From positions 23,563 to 87,562 of the forward strand of contig BDDD01006688.1 in NCBI GenBank assembly GCA_001972305.1: a stretch of DNA of 64,000 bases, in the 5' to 3' direction. The position numbers and the translations under genes were made by a program. Below are positions 55,130-64,000 of the stretch, piece by piece. This DNA is from Cephalotus follicularis. Lineage: Eukaryota; Streptophyta; Magnoliopsida; Oxalidales; Cephalotaceae. Each line of letters begins with the position of its first letter. The stretch's first letter is position 1. Below the pieces are notes generated by a model, which was not told where the DNA came from, made no database searches, and worked only from the letters and a program-made list of their open reading frames with translations.

Positions 55130-57484
55130 TGTGACGACCCGAATTCCCTTTTGTACTATTCATGCATTCATTGTACCGTATTGGACCGTATTGTATTGTA
55201 GTGAATTGAGGTATTCTTATACCTATCGACATTGTATTGATCACATGCATGTATAGTCGGGATTTTGGGTAGAGTTTCGGAGAGTTGACCGAATCGACTA
55301 TATAAGTCAATTCCTTTGTCATTTCTCTCATTCTCACCATTCACCCTCTTCTCTCTATCCTTCTCCCTCTCTCTCTCTCTAGCTGAGAAGCCTCCATCTT
55401 CCACCATTGCGGCCCCGGATTGCATCTCCATCGACAAGGACATCGATTGCAAGTAGTGGGTTGGCGATTGAACGACATAGCAGCCGATTGAGTGACTGGA
55501 AGCTCAACTTTTGAAGCTTCAGTGATAGGTAGGACTTCCTTACTGAATTACCTATTGCTTTATCGATTGATTGACTGAATTGCATGAGTGATTGAGTGAT
55601 TGAATGATTGAATTGGAGTGAATGGTGAAACTAGGGTTTTTATTGATTTCCTTGACCTAAATGGATCTAGGAAGATTGAAATTGAAATTGAAAAGGTTGT
55701 AACAAGTTTTACTAACCTTAAATGATTGATTTTAAACCTTGGTTTTCAAAGAATGGCTTTAAATCAGATTTTGACTTGAGATTGGCCCTATTTTCTGCAT
55801 AAAATCGACCCTGCCCAGTAAAGACATCGACCCCTAGCCCAAGGACATCGATGTCTTTCTCATCAGAGTTCTGTATCCTTGATTCTGCCGTAAAGACATC
55901 GACGTCTTTGCCTCGAGATGTCTTTCCCCTGGAAAGACATCGATGCCAAACATCGATGCGCATTCCCAAGCTATTGTTATTCAAACGCATCGATGCCTTT
56001 CTCCAAAGACATCGACGTCTTCGGCCACATCTCTACACAAATAGGGAAAGACATCGATGTCTTTCCACCATTTCAAAGAGGTGTCGATGTCTTTCATCAA
56101 GGTCATCGATGCCTAATGTACTGAAAGGAGTTTTTAACTGTTTAAAGCTGGTTTTCAACTTCTTTTCACATTGCCACTTGACTGGAGCCTCACTTGAGGT
56201 GTTCAAGTGTTTGAAAACAGTTTTAACGTCTGTACTGATTGATTGATTGCTTGGGTCATAGGTGTTGTTGTGAGTCTAAGTCGGTAAAATGGACGCACGT
56301 TCCCATCCCTCCATTAGGCACCACCACTTATTGACTTTGCTTCGACGTTGTATTAATACATTGATCGAGTGCTTGAGTCATGAGTGTTGTTGTGAGTCTA
56401 AGTCAGTACGATGGACGCATGTTCCCATTTCTCCATTAGACACCACCACTTATTGACTTTACTTAACATTGTATTCACTCAATTGATTGATTGATTGTAT
56501 TGTATAGATCCTATAGAGAGACCTTATGATTCGTGTCGGCAGGTTAGGTTGTTGACTCTGTCCACCTATTCCATCGATCGTTTCATTTATTGTATTGTAT
56601 TGACCCGCTGACGAGCGGTACCGATTGATTGTCGATTGATGCTCCCTTGAGGTTGTAGCTCCCTAACGGTTTCAGTAGCTCCCTGAGGCTGTAGCTCATC
56701 GAGATTGTATTGACCCAGCCATAGATGGGAAGATCTATGAGTCCCATACCTAATCAGTCTGAGAACCGTAGATAGATCTCCTACCCTTTTTGAAGGACTA
56801 CCTTTCGTGGGATTGATCACTACTAACCGATTGACATTGTATTGACCCGGTCGCATGCTCTATAGGATATTGGTTGATTGATTGGGTGTTTCATACACCA
56901 CCATTGAGTGTCTGCCATTAATTGATTGATTGTTATAGATCCTATCTGTATGCTCTGTTATGGGCCACTGTCATACGGGTAGTCTGATTGCCAATTGTAC
57001 ATATGCATTTGCCATGTCATGCATTGATATTGTACACCGCACATTGATATTGTATAAATTGTCACCGATATTGCACATTGTACATGCATACATGTTGCAT
57101 GAGGTTTCTGCTTAGCCAGTGTGGCTAACCCCATCCTTCGGGGTGGGCTGTGTTGTACCTTGTGTGCGGCATAGGTAGGGCGGCAGGCAGTAGCGAACAG
57201 AAGGATTGAAGACTCGTTCTGATTGCACGACTACTTGGGTATCGTAAAAGCTGATAGAGACGTTGTAGCAAAAGATTGAAATGTAATGTATTGAAAAGGA
57301 CTGGTATGGTAAAAGATTTGTATTGTATTGTATGGATGGATATTCGTATTGTATCTTTCGCATTTTGATGTATTGCACAGTTTTAAGTTTTTCTGCATTT
57401 TTATATTGCTAGTCCCAACCATTGTATTGTGTATTGGATAGAGAGTAATGCCACGTGTCTGTCCTCTGGGCGCGGGGTGTTACG
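55130..57484 (+). mobile_element. D-family solo LTR in the EPRV leader
   Basis: It begins TGTGACGACCCG and ends GGGGTGTTACG (last A changed to G), with TSD AATCT at 55125-55129 and 57485-57489; 2355 bp. TATATAA is near 55292, the palindrome array at about 55815-56116, and the 130-bp duplication at about 56232-56485. No internal domain is present. Confidence 0.92.
55815..56116. repeat. AAAGACATCGATGTCTTT array, D solo LTR
   Basis: About a dozen words centred on ATCGAT or GTCGAT, several perfect over 14-18 bp, in the same layout as 17176-17505. Confidence 0.88.
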
Positions 57485-57489
57485 AATCT

Positions 57490-57900
57490 TTTCCATTTAA
57501 CTTCTTCAGTATTAAACTCAGTGTTTCATTTATTCCAAGATCCCTCTTCCGGAGCGGTGTAAAACCCCTGGTTAAGTGTGGAATCTTTTCCATTTAAAAA
57601 TTCAGTATTTACTTCAGTATTTCATTTTATTCCAAGATCCCTCTTCCGGAGCAGTGCAAAACCCCTGGTTAACTGTGGAATCTTATCCATTTAACAATTC
57701 AGTATTTACTTTCAGCCATTACAATTCAGTAATTACAATTCAGTACTTACAATTCAATATTACAATTCAGTATTTCCCTTACTTTAATTCAAGCCATTAT
57801 TATTCCCAGCTTATCCTACATCTCTTGTTTTACGTTATTTTATGCTCTTATATGTTATTTATCTTTTCTAAAATTGCGATTGGCTTCCGTCCCCCCTAAA
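57490..57900 (+). mobile_element. EPRV segment 4: leader with about 100-bp tandem repeats
   Basis: Two further leader repeats, from about 57537 and 57638, share GATCCCTCTTCCGGAGC, AAAACCCCTGGTTAA and GTGGAATCTT with the one at 55080. The D solo LTR landed in the GGAATCT of the first. After 57700 come short CAATTCAGTA repeats. No ORF is supported. Confidence 0.8.
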
Positions 57901-57913
57901 TGGTATCAGTGCC
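57901..57913 (+). promoter_or_regulatory. EPRV primer-binding site (tRNA-Met)
   Basis: TGGTATCAGTGCC differs at one base from the Caulimoviridae tRNA-Met primer site. It marks the origin of minus-strand DNA synthesis and conventional position 1 of the circular genome. Confidence 0.82.
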
Positions 57914-58143
57914 AAAAACTCGATGCAATTATATTTATTATTAACTGAAATTAAAGTCTAAATTTGTAAACGTCTGGGTAGGGTATTGGTTCCGTCAGTT
58001 CCTAAGGTTGTAGGTTGTTGGGGTGGTAAGGGCAAAAGGAGAGTGTAAGTCCCGTTGAGACCATCGAAAGATACCTAACTGGTGCTTAGGGTTGTCTTTA
58101 TACCTTAGACGTAGTGAAACAGAAAACTGTAAAATCATTAGTA

Positions 58144-58748
58144 ATGAATAAATTGTGTAGGGCAATGTCTTCGAGAACATTTAGTGGTTAAGAAATTAGC
58201 AATAATTCAAACAGAGATCAAGAATTAAATGAAAGAATAAAACAATCGCAAAATTGGAAACTACCAAGGATTTCAAAAATTTCAATCAAAGAAATTGATA
58301 AAAGAATTCAAACAATTGAACAAACCATAAAAATTAATAAGACTAAACAAAATATTCAACCATTGGATAATAAAATAAAACAACCAAATAAAAAAGTTTT
58401 TAAAAATTGCTACTATTGTAGAAAACCTAATCACATGGAAAAATATTGTCATACTAGATTACGAATTAAGAGTTTGGATGAATCTAAAAATCATTCCGAC
58501 ACTCTTAAAAATAATATTAAAGAATCTCTAGATTTAGAAACAATTTCCCCAAAATATTCTGAAACAAAACTTCAAATGATAAAAATTGACAAACCTTTTG
58601 AAATCAATAAAGATCTGATTAGAAAAGATTTTCTTCAAGAAAAATATTTACGAAAAAGAAACATATTATTTAGAAAATATTTTGAAACTGAACAAAATAA
58701 TATTCGGACAACGTGGTATGAGTACATGACTAAAATCAAGACTCATGT
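58144..58748 (+). pseudogene. EPRV second copy of the zinc-knuckle ORF, cut by G
   Basis: Closely similar to 12119-12738. It has a stop early on (after FSG, near 58189) where copy 1 reads Ser, but it reads through positions where copy 1 is broken. The knuckle is CX2CX4HX4C with Arg for Gly (C-YY-C-RKPN-H). It ends at G, TSD expected CATGT (58744-58748). The region 57914-58143 before it has no movement-protein or coat-protein coding, so the deletion was in the integrated molecule or its source. Confidence 0.82.
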
Positions 58749-59880
58749 TGTCACACCCCGTTCCCACAATGTACAACAATTAAGGCGGTAACAGCAATCG
58801 AAATAATATAATCCAGCTTATGCGATTTTATTGATAAACAAAAACTTTCAATAGCGGAAGCATTATAACATTTTAAGCTGAAAATAAACACGTATCACGC
58901 ATCCCATACTACACGATACCCAATTGTTTAATACCAACCCAATAAGATTGTCGATCGCTCACGGAACGGAGCGTGATAATAAATACGATTACAAAATATC
59001 ATTATCTGGGATAAACATGTTATCCTTAAATACAAAATATAAGAGAAAGCACTACAGTCTTCTCTTCAAACCAAGTACGTGCAGCCATGATAACCACTGC
59101 ATCAATCTGTAATAGTAGGGGGTTAGCCTTTGTCCTCACTCGACTAAGTAGTAAAGCCATAAATACAATTTGGGGTCTAAGACAATGCATGTCATGTAAT
59201 TTATGAGATCGTGTATGCAATACATAGTATCCGATAATAATACATATATATTTGTGTATATACATGTATAACGCCAATAGAGCAAACATGCCGAATGGCT
59301 ACAATCTAACAATCCAAAAATCAGACAGATGCTACGAAGACATCGCCAACTCCTGGCCCAAATGCTGTACTCCTCACTTCGGTCCTGGCTCTCGGACGAC
59401 TCAAAATAGGCCACAATCCAATGTTACTAGAACGCGGCTAAGTAACCAATCCACATGGATAACTCTAGCCAACTCCTGGCACCTAGAGAGAAACCCGCCA
59501 TTAGCCGTCCATGGCAACCTCCACCACGCGACTAACAACACAATCCACAATCCAATTCAAGCAATTCATGTATGATTACTTGAAAACATATATATATTTA
59601 TCAAAATATATAACAATCCATTTTAAGCGGCATGTTTATTCAAAACATGCATCAATCCATTTCCCAAGTAAATTATGCATTTATAAAACACTTGTAACAA
59701 CATATTTATCAAAATATGTAACAATCCTTTTTAAACAGCATGTCTATTCAAAACATGCATAAATCCTTTTTCCAAAACTATATTTAGTTTGAACATAGCA
59801 GTTTATGCGAAATAGCGATTTGCAATAATACATGAGTGCGACTCCCCTAAAAATGATAAGACACTTTTCAATCGATTAAC
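58749..59880 (-). mobile_element. G: B-family LTR, 3' part, minus orientation
   Basis: It starts TGTCACACCCCG on the plus strand. Its reverse complement matches B at 27330-27841 and 22060-22700 (GTGAGGACAAAGGCTAACCC; GCCAGGAGTTGGCTAGAGTT). It is cut near 59880 by element A, so the part where B has its palindrome arrays lies outside the window. Confidence 0.85.
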
Positions 59881-59997
59881 ATCACACCCCGTGTCACTTT
59901 TCCGTGATTGATGTGCGAATTATGTGAGTGTATTATTATAGTTATTATTATTATTATTATTAATTATTATTATAATATTAAAAAAAGAGAAGTGTGT

Positions 59998-60035
59998 GAA
60001 GTGCCCGGCGCTTTCTTGAAAGCGCCAGGCACTTC
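59998..60035. repeat. 38-bp hairpin in A LTR
   Basis: Arms at 59998-60015 and 60018-60035 match at 17 of 18 positions around a TT loop (left arm GAAGTGCCCGGCGCTTTC). Confidence 0.93.
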
Positions 60036-61199
60036 AAAAGGAAAATTAAATGGACAAAGGCACGGGCGCATAGCACCCCTGCCATTGTTGAGGTAAGAGA
60101 GGCGAAGGGCGTAAGAGAAGACGAGCGGGAGAATGAGAAGGGAAGAGAATGGGAGAACGGGCATGAAATGGAGAAAAACAAAGAGGGAGTTAGCGGGTAA
60201 AAGCAGAGAAAAAAAGAGAGAGGAAGAAACAGAGAATGGGAACAGTGAGAGATAGGCGCAAGAAAGAGAGATGATGGCGAGCAGCGATGATTCTGCCAAC
60301 GTCGCCATCACCGTCGGCCGCCCAAGTGAAAAGGTGAGTCCTTCAACATTCTTCTTCTCTGTCATCTTTTTCTTCTCCATTGTCACTTCTCCATTGATGC
60401 CGAAGCGTGAAGCTTCAATTTCAGCGTCGCCCTTTCCCCGCTGTGATCATCATTAGTGAAGGCTGAGCCAATTCAGTGGATTTGGTGCGGCAGTGAGCGG
60501 AATTAGTTGTCTCAAGGAGCTGACAATTCGGTTTGACAGTGAAGAAGAGTAGAAAAAAATCGGCTGTTGGCAATGGAATCTCCATTGTTGCAAGCTGTCA
60601 GTTTTAGTGAGGTGGGGTCATACTACTTGCTTTGAATTTCATTTTGAATGGTTACACAAACTGTTTCTTTTCAGGGAAGTAGCATGAATTGAATTTTTTT
60701 CTGTTATTATCTCTAAATTTTGGGTCCCTTAATGAATGATGAAGGGATGATTTTCTTGAGGAATTAGAAGTGTAAATTTGTTGATAAATTTAAGTATATT
60801 AGAATAAATTAATCTCCCTCTCATCTCTGCTAATTTTCTGATTTATAGTGGTGTGGGAATTAATGTTTTCTATGCTTTTAATGGATGGACAATGGATGCT
60901 AATGAGCTTAGAAATATCATTTGAATGCCCCTAAAGTTCAGCCTCTATGTAAGTGGATAAAAGGGTTGATTAGTTTTTTATTAATATGTAGAGATGTATT
61001 TGGATCATAATTAGTAATGATGGAGGCATTAGAAGGAATGATGAAATGATCATATGAAAATGTTAGTTAGTTAGTTGATAAACATGAATGTTTTGCTGAA
61101 TTGAAAGTTTAAGATATATGTAACCTAATTATTCCTTGTGCAATGCATTCTGGCCCTAGTAAAAGTGAAGAAATTGAGTTATTAGTTCATATCGGCACT

Positions 61200-61860
61200 T
61201 TAGCCGTCATTTTGTCGAAATGGCGTTTTAGTCACTTTTTTGACTTAGAGTGGTCTGATTGACTTGAAATTTTAATGGTTGACCTTTGAATAGGTTTAAA
61301 TATTACCTGTAATGTTTCGTGCCAAACAGACTTGGTTTGGACTAAAAAGTGAGGGGTCACGCTAAAATCGTTTTGAATCGGTGATTTTACAAAGGAGCAT
61401 ATAGCTCTATTTATCTGTTTGAATTGATTTTTGAGTGGCAGGCTCTTAGATATGTTTAAACATATTCTTGAAAGTTTGGTATCAAATGGATATGATTTTG
61501 TCTAAAAAGTCTCGTTTTTGCAGTTTTTATGGAAAAATAGCTCAAATCTCGGTTTTTCAAAGTAGCTCATAGCTCCGGTCATTGGTTTCACTTTATTTTT
61601 TAGTGGTAGACTCTTGGGTAGGAATAAATACCTTTCCCAAAGTTTCAACTCCATTGGATCTTAAAAAATGGTAAAAGGATGTTAACTTTGCTTTTGCGAA
61701 AAACTCGTTTAGTAATGACTTTACAAAGGAGAATAGAACTCAGCTTGTCGGTTTCACTTAATTTTCGAATAACAAACTACTATGATCTCTTAATTATGAT
61801 ATGGAAAGTTTCACTTCGATACGACATCTCAATGAATAAAGTATCTCATATGTGATATTC
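61200..61860 (+). repeat. About 165-bp degenerate tandem repeat in A LTR
   Basis: Units marked by TTTACAAAGGAGCATA (61388), TTTTCAAAGTAGCTCATA (61556) and CTTTACAAAGGAGAATAG (61718), each followed by a GGCAGGCTCTTAG-like block and a GAAAGTTT block. An earlier, weaker unit lies from about 61200. Confidence 0.78.
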
Positions 61861-62486
61861 ATGCAGAGTTAAGGATTTGATCGATGATAGTGGAGTTTCT
61901 AATCCATGACGTGGAATTCAATAGCCAAACTAGTTTTCAGCATTTGGTGTGACGCGGATCTTGTGGATGATCTAGAGCATCGATGGACTAGTTCGCGGGG
62001 GTTATTAGCATTGATACAATGAGTGGGACATTCCCTTCCTTTATTTTTATAGTCTTTGAGACTCTTGTTTCTATATGTGCCCCTTTGATTGTTATTGATG
62101 ATCTGATCAGGATTTGAATCCCACATGTCTTATGTTGAGTTTGTTATTGATTGTTATGTGATAGACTCTTGGTGACTAGGTCACCTTCTTGTTTTTCTTT
62201 ATGTATCATTGTTACCATGTTTTTGTACTCTGATGATGGGCACTATGTGGTCTGTACGTTTGACGCAAAAACTCTTCTTAGCATGTCCATTGGTCTATGA
62301 TGGGGTGTTATGTGGGAACTGCCCCCGGGTTCCATACCTAGATATTCGGCATACTATTGTCTATGATGGTATGCTGAGTATGAGTGCAGCAGTGCTGCTC
62401 CGTCACTCACTTGACTGACCATATTACTAGTCTGATGATATTTTGCCCGTGTGGCTACAGCCTTTGTGGTTGGATGACACTGATAT

Positions 62487-62606
62487 GCTTACATTTACAC
62501 CCATCGTGAGAGGTGGGGTACGTGCCGCTTACATGTACACCCATCGTGAGAGGTGGGGTACGTGCCGCTTACACGCATGCCCTTGGTGGTTGTGGGGTGC
62601 GTGCCG
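62487..62606 (+). repeat. 40-bp tandem repeat, three units
   Basis: Units start GCTTACA at 62487, 62527 and 62567. The first two are almost identical (CACCCATCGTGAGAGGTGGG); the third is diverged. Confidence 0.92.
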
Positions 62607-63703
62607 CTTACCATAGGCACTCTGCACCGGTGTATGATGGATGATGTACACATCTTGTAGCCTATTGGCCTATATGTATATTATTGCTACAGCCAGATTC
62701 AGTATTGCCATTAGATATGGCCAGATGGGAATTGACGGATATATGGAATTGACGGATATATGGATTTCACGGTGATATGATATGACGACAGATGTACCAG
62801 CATCCTCGGATGTTATGATTTTCTTTATGGGCACATACCTTGATTTATTATTCATGATCATGTCTCTGAGTCTTGATATTCATGTATACTGATTTATTGT
62901 GATATCGTTTTGTTGTGTTACCGTTGTTTTGGACATGATGAGTTTGGTTTTGGTTATATTCTCATTCTCTATTACAGTTATCATAAATTCAATTTCTGTG
63001 TTGAGTTAACTTTCATTATAAAGTCTTATTCATGTCTATGTTCTTTCCATGGATTCATTCTTATATATATTGTGGTTTATATTCTTTCAGCGCATCCGGT
63101 TGTTTGTATGGATGCAACGGGGAATGACTTGTCCCAACTCACTTAGTCATATGGACTAACCCCCTCACAGTCTTTCTTTTCAGATTATGCGAGCAGTTGC
63201 TAAGTCAGATTCAGTAAGGGATGGACCATGAGAGGAGGGCATGCTACCAATGTTTCAACACATGCATAATATCACTATCAACATTTATTTATGCTTTTAT
63301 ATAAATAAATTTCTTTTATGGTTTTGTTTTTAAAGGGCCGAGCCCTATACATTTACTTTTCATGTTTTGATAAAATGGTTAAGGCAGAGCCTAACCTATG
63401 CATGGTTATGAGTTGAAATTGTGTTTTGCTAAGGGCTGAGCCCACTTTTAAACTGTTGATTCCTCCTTCGGGAGTGTGTTTTTATAAACCGTGTTTCTTT
63501 ACAGGGGGCATAGTCCGATAAACGTATACTACATGCCCGATTTTCGGAAAAATTTAAGAGTTAGAAAAATTTTCAAAGTTTTGGAAAAAGTTTAACTTTA
63601 TGTTATTTTTCAAACAGACTTTAAGATATCACGTGGAGGTTTCCGAAAGTAGTCTTGTCACGTGATTGTCGTATTTGTCTCAGTTGGGACGGGTGTGACA
63701 TTT

Positions 63704-63715
63704 TGGTATCAGAGC
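63704..63715 (+). promoter_or_regulatory. Element A primer-binding site
   Basis: TGGTATCAGAGC, a perfect tRNA-iMet match, three bases after the LTR end. The A internal region starts here and leaves the window. Confidence 0.93.
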
Positions 63716-63788
63716 GATTGGTTTTAGATTCTCTAGACTTTTAAAGTAAAATGTTTTCAAGATTTTGAAGAAAAGGGAAAATGGTTTT

Positions 63789-63876
63789 TGTAAGAACCGC
63801 AAATTCAATTCGTGTACATTGTAATAATGATTTTAATGTCCAATTATTGCAATTTGTGATTGGTAATTTTGCTTGG
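63789..63876 (+). mobile_element. I2: start of an I-family LTR
   Basis: TGTAAGAACCGCAAATTCAA and the following bases match the reverse complement of the I1 right end, with a gap of about 23 bp. It is cut at 63877. Confidence 0.85.
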
Positions 63877-64000
63877 TGTTGACGTTTAAGTCTCAATCCT
63901 TGTTTTGATGATAACATATTTGCATCTAACTAAGTTACTTGATGTGCAAGGAATTACAAGTTGAATATCAAAGTCTAAAACCATTCTGCAGAAAAAGAAG
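63877..64000 (+). mobile_element. Probable start of a Ty1/copia LTR
   Basis: TGTTGACGTTTAAG and CCTTGTTTTGATGATAACA recall the LTR start of SIRE/Maximus-type copia elements (recalled family pattern). It interrupts I2. The rest lies outside the window. Confidence 0.5.

Larger units (their letters stand above)
59881..63700 (+). repeat. Element A (right copy) 5' LTR
   Basis: It ends GGGACGGGTGTGACA directly before a primer site, so it is a 5' LTR in plus orientation. The start, near ATCACACCCCGTG, is diverged and approximate. Length is about 3.8 kb. It contains (ATT)n near 59931, a 38-bp hairpin at 59998, purine-rich sequence around 60100-60280, three or four repeats of about 165 bp (61200-61860), a 40-bp tandem repeat (62487) and CATTGGTCTATGATGG near 62288, as in L1. 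I see no TCGA palindrome array and no supportable gene. Confidence 0.85.

Noticed and set aside
60271..60456. Short frame (MMASSDDSANVAITVG) with a GTGAGT-like donor in the A LTR
   Set aside because: It could be a leader exon, but 61 codons with no motif and no conserved copy elsewhere in the window do not support a gene.

Overview
This window is a block of nested plant transposable elements. I see no host gene, tRNA or rRNA. It points to a flowering plant: the coding remains are Ty3/gypsy chromovirus polyproteins (gag, PR, RT, RNase H, IN, chromodomain-like tail), the primer-binding sites match plant initiator tRNA-Met, and there is an endogenous plant pararetrovirus (family Caulimoviridae). 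I cannot name the species. Element names A to L, with numbers for copies, are my own labels. Target-site duplications (TSDs) quoted were read directly on both sides of each insert.

The oldest layer is the pararetrovirus (EPRV). It lies in pieces at 12116-16455, 37713-38369, 55008-55129 and 57485-58748. Read in that order with the inserts removed, the pieces run from the zinc-knuckle ORF through protease, reverse transcriptase, a second 266-codon ORF, promoter, leader and tRNA-Met primer site, and back into a second copy of the zinc-knuckle ORF. This is a head-to-tail integrant longer than one genome unit.

Layout from left to right. (1) 1-12081: the 3' part of an A-family LTR, split by L1 (317-11795), a non-coding LARD-like element with LTRs of about 3.5 kb. 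L1's 5' LTR holds solo LTR E1. (2) 12082-12115: a stub of a D-type LTR end. (3) 12116-16455: EPRV, with small solo LTR E3. (4) 16456-37712: element D, a degenerate plus-strand chromovirus. Its pol holds B, which holds C, which holds E2; it also holds I1, and its 3' LTR holds F. (5) 38370-55007: element H, a minus-strand chromovirus. One LTR holds K (related to L1), gag holds J, and the other LTR holds an L-family solo LTR (L2). (6) 55130-57484: a solo D LTR inside the EPRV leader. (7) 58749-63700: a B-family LTR in minus orientation (G), then the 5' LTR of a new A element whose internal region starts at 63701 and is cut by I2 and probably a copia LTR.

The most unusual signal is a set of palindrome arrays inside the LTRs. 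Short palindromes centred on TCGA recur at about 21-bp steps, close to two helical turns, while the spacers diverge. The words are CAGTCGACTG in E1, C, H and I; AAGCGTCGACGCTT in B, E2 and, loosely, F; and AAAGACATCGATGTCTTT in D. LTRs that look homologous outside the array (B against C, E1 against E2) carry different words. The short relative E3 has no array. Nothing in retroelement coding capacity explains these arrays.
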